A DNA stretch of 40,150 nt from an uncultured Lachnospiraceae bacterium (GTDB lineage: Bacteria > Bacillota > Clostridia > Lachnospirales > Lachnospiraceae), in contig CAJKWK010000021.1 of the NCBI GenBank assembly GCA_905203555.1, forward strand, positions 1 through 40,150, in the 5' to 3' direction. Below, one piece after another: positions 15,201-22,900 of the stretch. Under the pieces are notes generated by a model, which saw nothing but the letters and a program-made list of their open reading frames with translations, did no database searches and was not told the DNA's origin. Both the position numbers and the translations under genes were made by a program. Position 1 is the stretch's first letter. Every line of letters starts with the position of its first letter.

Positions 15201-16076
15201 GAGATTCACTTGAGTCTTGCTGCGAAAGCGCTTGGATTCAATATTTCTACTCCGGTCTTCGATGGAGCAAACGAGGTAGATATTATGGATACTCTGGACC
15301 TGGCAAATGATTATGTCAATCTGGAGTGGGAAGAATTTGAAAAGAAACATGGAGAGGAATTACTTCCGGAAGTGCTGCAGTATCTGTCTGATAACAGAGA
15401 ACACAGAAAACTGTGGAAGGGTGTTCCGCTTTCAAGAGATGGTAAGGTTCGTTTGAGAGACGGACGTACAGGTGAGTATTTTGACAGTCCGGTTACAATT
15501 GGACACATGCATTACCTGAAACTGCATCACTTGGTAGATGATAAGATCCATGCACGTTCTACCGGTCCTTACTCTCTGGTTACACAGCAGCCGCTGGGTG
15601 GTAAAGCTCAGTTTGGTGGACAGCGTTTCGGAGAGATGGAGGTTTGGGCTCTGGAGGCGTATGGAGCATCCTATACACTTCAGGAAATTCTGACTGTGAA
15701 ATCAGACGACGTTGTAGGACGTGTGAAGACATACGAAGCCATTATCAAGGGCGAAAATATTCCGGAACCTGGTATTCCGGAGTCCTTCAAGGTACTGTTA
15801 AAAGAGCTACAGTCTCTGGCTCTGGATGTGCGCGTACTCCGCGATGACAATACAGAGGTAGAGATTATGGAAACTGTCGATTATGGCGAGACAGATTTGC
15901 GCTCTATCATCGAGGGAGACAGAAGATACCGCGACGAGAAAGAATCCTACGGAGAACATGGATACACCGAGCAGGAATTTGTGGATGGTGAACTGGAAGA
16001 TGTAGAGCCGGAAGAGGAAGATTTCAACGATAACGAGACAATCGAATTCGATGAGTATTTTGAAGATGAAGAATAG
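12219..16076 (+). CDS. rpoB: DNA-directed RNA polymerase subunit beta
   Basis: A 1285-residue beta subunit, forming one pincer of RNA polymerase and part of the active centre. The rifampicin-binding cluster (from about residue 488) reads FFGSSQLSQFMDQNNP and then THKRRLSALGPGGL, which matches the sensitive E. coli form at the main resistance positions. The catalytic-region motifs GEKAREVRD, KRKISVGDKMAGRHGNKG and the C-terminal GGKAQFGGQRFGEMEVWALEA are intact. An acidic tail of about 40 residues (EDVEPEEEDFND and more) extends beyond the conserved core. ATG 12219 follows GAGGAGTG; an in-frame ATG at 12201 overlaps that ribosome binding site. rpoC follows after 14 nt. Confidence 0.98.
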   Translation: MEKNRIRPITNGKSSRMSYSRQKEVLQMPNLIEVQKNSYEWFLDEGLREVFDDISPIADYSGHLSLEFVDFRLCEDEVKYTIDECKERDATYAAPLKVKVRLYNKENDEINEHEIFMGDLPLMTKTGTFVINGAERVIVSQLVRSPGIYYGIAHDKLGKELYSSTVIPNRGAWLEYETDSNDVFYVRVDRTRKVPITVLIRALGIGTNAEILELFGEEPKILASFGKDTAESYQEGLLELYKKIRPGEPLAVDSAESLITSMFFDARRYDLAKVGRYKFNKKLMLKNRVTGQVLAEDVVSRVTGELVAEKGTKITRDLADQIQNAAVPYLWVEGEDESRNIKILSNMMVDLESVVDVDPAEVGVTEQVFYPVLEGILEESAGDIDELKRMIKRDIHDLIPKHITKEDILASINYNIHLEYGMGNDDDIDHLGNRRIRAVGELLQNQYRIGLSRLERVVRERMTTQDQDGISPQTLINIKPVTAAVKEFFGSSQLSQFMDQNNPLGELTHKRRLSALGPGGLSRDRAGFEVRDVHYSHYGRMCPIETPEGPNIGLINSLACYARINQYGFVEAPYRKIDKTDPANPVVTEEVVYMTADEEDNYHVAQANEPLDDEGHFIHKNVSGRYREETQEYERNKFDYMDVSPKMVFSVATALIPFLENDDANRALMGSNMQRQAVPLLSTEAPVVGTGMEVKAAVDSGVCIVAEEAGVIEKSTSTEITIRQDDGTKKNYKLTKFLRSNQSNCYNQRPIVDKGERVEKGQVIADGPSTSMGEMALGKNPLIGFMTWEGYNYEDAVLLSERLVQDDVYTSVHIEEYEAEARDTKLGPEEITRDIPGVGDDALKDLDERGIIRIGAEVRAGDILVGKVTPKGETELTAEERLLRAIFGEKAREVRDTSLKVPHGEYGIVVDAKVFTRENGDELSPGVNQSVRIYIAQKRKISVGDKMAGRHGNKGVVSRVLPVEDMPFLPNGRPLDIVLNPLGVPSRMNIGQVLEIHLSLAAKALGFNISTPVFDGANEVDIMDTLDLANDYVNLEWEEFEKKHGEELLPEVLQYLSDNREHRKLWKGVPLSRDGKVRLRDGRTGEYFDSPVTIGHMHYLKLHHLVDDKIHARSTGPYSLVTQQPLGGKAQFGGQRFGEMEVWALEAYGASYTLQEILTVKSDDVVGRVKTYEAIIKGENIPEPGIPESFKVLLKELQSLALDVRVLRDDNTEVEIMETVDYGETDLRSIIEGDRRYRDEKESYGEHGYTEQEFVDGELEDVEPEEEDFNDNETIEFDEYFEDEE

Positions 16077-16090
16077 GAGGAGCCAACTTT

Positions 16091-19000
16091 ATGCCAAATA
16101 ACAATGAACAACAAAATCAGCCGTTAACATTTGATGCAATTAAGATCGGTCTGGCTTCACCGGAGAAGATTCTGGAATGGTCAAGAGGCGAAGTTACGAA
16201 GCCGGAGACGATTAACTATAGAACACTGAAACCGGAAAAAGACGGTCTGTTCTGCGAGAGAATTTTCGGACCTAGCAAGGACTGGGAGTGTCATTGTGGA
16301 AAATATAAAAAGATTCGTTACAAAGGCGTAGTCTGCGACCGTTGTGGCGTTGAGGTTACCAAGGCAAGTGTCCGCCGTGAGCGTATGGGACACATTGCCC
16401 TGGCGGCTCCGGTTTCTCATATCTGGTATTTTAAGGGAATTCCGAGCCGTATGGGACTTATTCTGGATATTTCTCCGAGAACACTGGAAAGAGTTCTGTA
16501 TTTTGCTTCCTATATCGTATTGGATCAGGGAGAGACAAGTCTGCAGTATAAGCAGGTTCTTTCTGAGGCTGAATATCAGGAAGAAAGAGAAAAATGGGGC
16601 AAAGGTTTCCGCGTAGGTATGGGAGCTGAGGCGATTCAGGAACTTCTTCAGGCAATCGATCTGGAGAAGGAATATGCAGAATTGCAGGAAGCACTGGAAA
16701 ATTCTACCGGACAGAAACGTGCCAGAATTGTAAAACGTCTGGAGGTTGTAGAAGCATTCCGTGAGTCCGGTAATAAGCCGGAGTGGATGATTTTGAATGC
16801 AATTCCGGTTATTCCGCCGGATCTGCGTCCAATGGTACAGCTGGATGGTGGACGTTTTGCAACATCCGATTTGAATGATTTGTACAGAAGAATTATTAAC
16901 CGTAACAACCGTCTGAAGAGACTGTTGGAATTGGGTGCGCCGGATATTATTGTCCGTAATGAAAAGCGTATGCTTCAGGAAGCTGTAGATGCGCTGATCG
17001 ATAACGGTCGTCGTGGCCGTCCGGTTACAGGACCTGGAAACAGAGCATTGAAGTCTCTGTCCGATATGCTGAAAGGTAAGTCCGGACGTTTCCGTCAGAA
17101 CTTGCTTGGTAAGCGTGTTGACTATTCCGGACGTTCTGTTATCGTAGTAGGACCGGAACTGAAGATTTATCAGTGTGGTCTGCCGAAAGAAATGGCAATT
17201 GAGCTGTTTAAACCATTTGTTATGAAAGAATTGGTTGCAAATGGAACAGCACACAATATTAAAAATGCAAAGAAAATGGTAGAGAGACTTCAGCCGGAGG
17301 TATGGGATGTTCTGGAAGAAGTAATCAAAGAGCATCCGGTTATGCTGAACCGTGCCCCTACACTGCACAGACTTGGTATTCAGGCATTTGAGCCGATTCT
17401 GGTTGAGGGTAAGGCGATTAAGCTGCATCCGCTTGTATGTGCGGCCTACAATGCCGACTTCGATGGAGACCAGATGGCTGTCCATGTGCCGTTGTCTGTA
17501 GAAGCACAGGCTGAGTGCCGATTCTTACTGCTCTCTCCGAATAACCTGCTGAAACCGTCAGACGGTGGTCCGGTGGCCGTTCCTTCACAGGATATGGTAC
17601 TTGGTATCTATTATCTGACACAGGAAAGACCGGGAGTGAAGGGAGAAGGAATGTTCTTTAAGAATGCCAATGAGGCAATCTTAGCTTACGAGAACGGATA
17701 TATTACCTTACATTCCAAGATTAAAGTTCGTGTTACAAAGACAATGTCGGACGGAACAGAGAAAACAGGTACGATTGATGCAACTTTGGGACGTATTCTG
17801 TTCAACGAAATCATTCCGCAGGATTTGGGATTTGTAGATCGTGAAGTGGAAGGAAATGAACTGAAGCTGGAGATCGATTTCCATGTAGGAAAGAAACAGC
17901 TGAAGCAGATTTTGGAAAAAGTAATCAATACACATGGCGCAACACAGACAGCCGAAGTATTGGATGATGTAAAAGCAATTGGATATAAATATTCTACAAG
18001 AGCGGCTATGACCGTATCTATTTCAGATATGACTGTTCCGCCGCAGAAACCGCAGCTGATTCAGGAAGCGCAGGATACTGTGGATAAGATTACAAAGAAC
18101 TACAAACGTGGTCTTATTACAGAGGAAGAACGTTACAAAGAAGTTGTTGAGACTTGGAAGAACACCGATGATAAGCTGACAGAGGCTCTGCTTTCCGGAT
18201 TGGATAAGTACAATAACATCTTTATGATGGCAGATTCCGGAGCCCGTGGTTCTGACAAACAGATCAAACAGCTGGCTGGTATGCGTGGATTGATGGCGGA
18301 TACAACCGGTCGTACGATCGAGTTGCCGATCAAGTCCAACTTCCGAGAAGGACTGGACGTATTGGAGTACTTTATGTCTGCTCATGGAGCTCGTAAAGGT
18401 CTGTCCGATACGGCGCTTCGTACAGCCGATTCCGGTTACTTGACAAGACGTCTGGTAGACGTGTCACAGGAATTGATCATTCATGACAGTGATTGTGTGG
18501 AAGGTACAGGAAAAGAGATTCCGGGAATGTATGTCAAAGCATTTATGGATGGAAATGAAGAGATTGAGAGCTTACAGGAACGTATTACAGGACGTTTCTC
18601 CTGTGAGGATATCAAGGATAAAGATGGTAATGTGATCGTAAAAGCAAATCACATGATTACACCGAGACGTGCCGAGAAGGTTATGAAAAAAGGTGTGGAT
18701 GAGAACGGAAATCCGCTGGAACAGGTGAAGATCCGTACGATCCTGACATGTACCTGCAAGAACGGTGTATGTGCAAAATGTTATGGCGCCAACATGGCAA
18801 CCGGTGAAGCGGTACAGGTTGGTGAGGCTGTCGGAATCATTGCTGCACAGTCTATCGGAGAGCCGGGTACACAGCTGACCATGCGTACGTTCCATACAGG
18901 TGGAGTTGCCGGAGACGATATCACACAGGGTCTTCCTCGTGTCGAAGAGTTGTTTGAGGCGAGAAAACCGAAGGGACTTGCAATTATCACAGAGTTTGCA

Positions 19001-19783
19001 GGAACTGCAACTTTGAGCGATACAAAGAAAAAACGTGAGGTTATTGTAACTAATCACGAAACCGGAGAATCTAAGGCATACCTGATTCCGTATGGTTCCC
19101 GTATCAAAGTACAGGATGGACAGGTGCTTGAGGCCGGTGATGAACTGACAGAAGGTAGTGTAAACCCACACGATATCCTGAAAATCAAAGGATTACGTGC
19201 TGCACAGGATTACCTGCTGCGTGAGGTACAGCGTGTATACCGTCTGCAAGGTGTAGAAATCAACGATAAACATATCGAGGTAATTGTACACCAGATGCTG
19301 AAGAAGATTCGCATCGAAGAGAACGGAGACAGTGAATTCCTTCCGGGAAGCATGGTTGATGTTCTTGATTTCAACGATGTGAATGAACAGTTAGAAGCAG
19401 AAGGAAAAGAACTTGCAACCGGCGAGCAGATTATGCTTGGTATTACAAAAGCTTCTCTGGCAACAGATTCCTTCCTGTCTGCGGCTTCTTTCCAGGAGAC
19501 AACAAAAGTTCTGACAGAAGCGGCAATCAAGGGTAAAGTGGATCATTTGATCGGATTGAAGGAAAATGTAATCATCGGAAAACATATTCCGGCTGGTACA
19601 GGTATGAAAAAGTATCGTGACGTATGTCTGAATACAGATGCCAAATTAGAGGAAGAAGTTCTGGGTGTGCTGGATGCCGACGAGGCGGCAGCACTGGAAG
19701 AAGTATCTGTTGAAGAAGTAGTGGAAACTGCAGAAGATTCAGTGGATACAGAAGAAACAGAAGTTACTTTGACAGAAGAATAA
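16091..19783 (+). CDS. rpoC: DNA-directed RNA polymerase subunit beta'
   Basis: A 1230-residue beta' subunit. The N-terminal zinc ribbon uses Cys67, Cys69, Cys82 and Cys85. The catalytic magnesium loop NADFDGDQM has its aspartates at 456, 458 and 460. The bridge-helix and trigger-loop region includes SGARGSDKQIKQLAGMRG and GEPGTQLTMRTFHTGG, and a second zinc site is seen in CTCKNGVCAKCYG. An acidic C-terminal tail resembles that of rpoB. AGGAGG overlaps the end of rpoB by position and gives ATG 16091. A terminator follows 20 nt after the stop. Confidence 0.98.
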   Translation: MPNNNEQQNQPLTFDAIKIGLASPEKILEWSRGEVTKPETINYRTLKPEKDGLFCERIFGPSKDWECHCGKYKKIRYKGVVCDRCGVEVTKASVRRERMGHIALAAPVSHIWYFKGIPSRMGLILDISPRTLERVLYFASYIVLDQGETSLQYKQVLSEAEYQEEREKWGKGFRVGMGAEAIQELLQAIDLEKEYAELQEALENSTGQKRARIVKRLEVVEAFRESGNKPEWMILNAIPVIPPDLRPMVQLDGGRFATSDLNDLYRRIINRNNRLKRLLELGAPDIIVRNEKRMLQEAVDALIDNGRRGRPVTGPGNRALKSLSDMLKGKSGRFRQNLLGKRVDYSGRSVIVVGPELKIYQCGLPKEMAIELFKPFVMKELVANGTAHNIKNAKKMVERLQPEVWDVLEEVIKEHPVMLNRAPTLHRLGIQAFEPILVEGKAIKLHPLVCAAYNADFDGDQMAVHVPLSVEAQAECRFLLLSPNNLLKPSDGGPVAVPSQDMVLGIYYLTQERPGVKGEGMFFKNANEAILAYENGYITLHSKIKVRVTKTMSDGTEKTGTIDATLGRILFNEIIPQDLGFVDREVEGNELKLEIDFHVGKKQLKQILEKVINTHGATQTAEVLDDVKAIGYKYSTRAAMTVSISDMTVPPQKPQLIQEAQDTVDKITKNYKRGLITEEERYKEVVETWKNTDDKLTEALLSGLDKYNNIFMMADSGARGSDKQIKQLAGMRGLMADTTGRTIELPIKSNFREGLDVLEYFMSAHGARKGLSDTALRTADSGYLTRRLVDVSQELIIHDSDCVEGTGKEIPGMYVKAFMDGNEEIESLQERITGRFSCEDIKDKDGNVIVKANHMITPRRAEKVMKKGVDENGNPLEQVKIRTILTCTCKNGVCAKCYGANMATGEAVQVGEAVGIIAAQSIGEPGTQLTMRTFHTGGVAGDDITQGLPRVEELFEARKPKGLAIITEFAGTATLSDTKKKREVIVTNHETGESKAYLIPYGSRIKVQDGQVLEAGDELTEGSVNPHDILKIKGLRAAQDYLLREVQRVYRLQGVEINDKHIEVIVHQMLKKIRIEENGDSEFLPGSMVDVLDFNDVNEQLEAEGKELATGEQIMLGITKASLATDSFLSAASFQETTKVLTEAAIKGKVDHLIGLKENVIIGKHIPAGTGMKKYRDVCLNTDAKLEEEVLGVLDADEAAALEEVSVEEVVETAEDSVDTEETEVTLTEE

Positions 19784-19803
19784 AGAAAAGAAAAAGCATA
19801 TTT

Positions 19804-19842
19804 ATAGCTGCAAGGGAGTATTCCTTTGCAGCTATATTTTTT
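19804..19842 (+). terminator. Intrinsic terminator after rpoC
   Basis: ATAGCTGCAAGG pairs with CCTTTGCAGCTAT around a short loop (one U bulge or slip is needed), followed by ATTTTTT. It closes the rpoBC operon. Confidence 0.85.
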
Positions 19843-19958
19843 ACCTTTTTAAGTAAGATTTTCCATTTTTTTTGCAGTGAAAAAGTTAGATAATGTATAT
19901 GATAGGCATCTTATGTTCAGACAGAAAAATAAAGGGAAAAAGTAAATGGAGGAGAAGA
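19843..19958 (+). promoter_or_regulatory. Upstream region of the fucosidase gene with a weak promoter candidate
   Basis: TTGCAG (19872-19877) and TATATG (19896-19901) with an 18-nt spacer are the best match found. No operator palindrome stands out. The strong ribosome binding site GGAGGAGA lies at 19948-19955. Confidence 0.3.
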
Positions 19959-22900
19959 ATGAAAAAGAAATGGTTAAAGAAGCTGCTGGCAGGGGTATGT
20001 ATGACCTCGTTAGCTTTGACTGCAGTTCCTTCTATGGGAATATCAGTTGATGCAGTGCAGGCAGCTGAAAACGAGGCAGATTTGACACTGTGGTATAACA
20101 GTCCGGCGGCGGATAGTTATGACGGCTGGGAAAAATGGTCTTTGCCGTTGGGGAACAGTGGAATTGGTGCAAGTGTCTTTGGCGGAATCAGCAGAGAGCG
20201 GATTCAGCTGAATGAGAAGTCTCTCTGGTCTGGCGGTCCAAGTACGTCACGTCCGAATTATAATGGTGGAAACATCGAAAATAACGGACAGAACGGTGAA
20301 ATTGTAAAGCAGATTCAGGAAGCATTTGCAAGGGGCGATTCTAGTACTGCAAGCAGTCTCTGCAATAAGCTGACAGGTGTTTCAGATGATGCCGGTATCA
20401 ATGGATATGGTTACTATTTGAGTTATGGAAATCTGTATCTGGATTTTGAAGGTATTGCAGATAATCAAGTAGAAAACTACAGAAGAGATCTGAATCTTCG
20501 TACGGCAGTTGCCAGCGTGGAATATGATCATAATGGAACTCATTATACAAGAGAAAATTTTGTCAGCTATCCGGACAATGTACTTGTTACAAAAGTAACA
20601 GCAAAAGGATCGGATAAACTGAATCTGGCTGTACGTGTGGAGCCGGATAATGAAAAGGGAAATGGAAGTAACAATCCAAGTGCGCAGTCCTATCAGAGAG
20701 AGTGGACAACCAATGTGAAGGATGGAATGATCTCTATTTCCGGTGCATTGAAAGATAATCAAATGAAGTTTAGCTCTAAGACACAGGTGCTGACAGACGG
20801 AAAGACAACGGATAACGATGCATCTGTTGGTGTTTCCGGAGCGAATGAAGTGATTATCATTACATCTATCGGAACTGATTATAAGAATGTATATAATACA
20901 TATCGGACCGGCGAAACAGATGCACAGGTAGCTGCCCGGGTACAGACCTATGTAGATAAAGCGGCTAAAATCGTGAAAGAAGATTCTTATGACCGACTGA
21001 AACAAAATCATATAGATGATTTCAATGCTATTTTTGGACGAGTTGAACTGAATCTGGGACAGGGAGTGTCGGATAAGACAACCAATCAGCTGCTGGCTGC
21101 TTATAATAACGGAACGGCAACAGACGCAGAGAGAAGACAGCTGGAAGTAATGTTATTCCAGTTTGGACGATATCTGACGATCGAATCATCCAGAGAAACT
21201 CCGGAAGGCGATGCATATCGTGAAACGCTGCCTTCGAACTTACAGGGAATCTGGGTTGGAGCAAATAACTCTGCATGGCATTCGGATTATCATATGAATG
21301 TAAATCTGCAGATGAATTACTGGCCGACGTATTCAACCAATATGGCGGAGTGTGCAGAACCATTGATTCAGTACGTGGATTCTCTGAGAGAGCCTGGTCG
21401 TGTGACTGCAAAGATTTATGCAGGAGTTGAAAGTACAGCAGAAAATCCGGAAAATGGATTTATGGCACATACACAGAACAATCCATTTGGATGGACCTGT
21501 CCGGGCTGGAGTTTTGACTGGGGATGGTCTCCGGCAGCGGTGCCATGGATTCTTCAGAATTGTTGGGAACATTATGAATTTACGGGAAATGCAGATTACA
21601 TGAGAGAGTACATTTACCCGATGATGAAGGAAGAGGCCATTTTCTATGATCAGATTTTGGTTCGGGATGCAGATGGCAAACTGGTATCATCTCCGAGTTA
21701 TTCTCCGGAGCATGGACCGAGAACAGCAGGAAATACCTATGAACAGTCCCTGATCTGGCAGTTATATGAAGATGTAATTACAGCAGCAAAAACACTGGGT
21801 GTAGATGCAGAGCTGGTAGAAAGATGGGAAAAAAATCAAGCAGATCTGAAAGGTCCAATCGAGATTGGAGAAAGTGGACAGATCAAAGAATGGTACGAGG
21901 AAACTACTGTAAACAGCATGGGTGCAGGCTTCGGACACAGACATATATCTCACATGCTGGGACTATTCCCGGGAGACTTGATTTCTGTGGATACTCCGGA
22001 ATGGTTTGAAGCAGCTAAGGTTTCTATGAATAACCGTACGGATTCCAGTACTGGCTGGGGAATGGGACAGCGTATCAATACCTGGGCGAGACTGGGAGAC
22101 GGAAACAGAGCGTATAAGCTGATTACCGATTTGTTTAAAGGTGGAATTTTGACAAATCTGTGGGACACACATGCGCCATTCCAGATTGATGGTAACTTCG
22201 GTATGACATCCGGTGTTGCAGAGATGCTGCTGCAGAGTAATATGGGATATATGAATCTGCTCCCGGCGCTTCCGGATCAATGGGCTTCCGGAAGTGTTAA
22301 AGGTCTGGTTGCAAGAGGCAATTTTGTGGTAGATATGAGCTGGGCAGATAAAAATATTACAGAAGCGAATATCCTTTCCGGAAATGGTGGAAAAGCAACA
22401 GTACAGATGACGAATGCTTCTCTGGCAACGGTTGTAGATGCAGCCGGAAATGTTGTTGATCTTGAGGTGCTTGGACAAAATAAGATTGCATTTGATACGG
22501 TGGAAGGACAGACTTATACAATTAAGAATATTCCGGCTGAGATTATAATTGCAGCGCCAACAGGATTGAAGGCAGAACGTCTGGAATCTGAGAGTGTAGA
22601 ACTTTCCTGGAATGCATCGGAAGAGGAAGGCGTTACATATAACGTATATCGTCAGGTAGGCGATGGAGATGTACAGAAAATTGAGGCAGAGTTGTCAGAA
22701 AATGTATATAAAGATACAACTGCCAGTGAGAATTTAGGAGAGATCCGGTATCAGATTACATCTGTTATAAATAAAAAAGAATCTGAAAAGAGTGAGAAGG
22801 TATCTGTAAATGATTTGCGTAACATGGCAGGTATGATTGATGATACGGATTCCCGTATTGTATATGAAGGTGCGTGGGCAGATTGGCAAGAATCTGTGAA

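Noticed and set aside
14523..15350. 275-codon open frame on the minus strand
   Set aside because: Antisense within rpoB with no recognisable domain or ribosome binding site.
16181..17485. 434-codon open frame on the minus strand
   Set aside because: It lies entirely antisense within rpoC, has low-complexity Cys/Asn/Arg-rich composition and no family resemblance; it is a shadow of biased codon use.
18079..18087. Perfect DnaA-box complement TGTGGATAA inside rpoC
   Set aside because: Single copy within a conserved coding stretch and without further boxes nearby; chance is enough to explain it.
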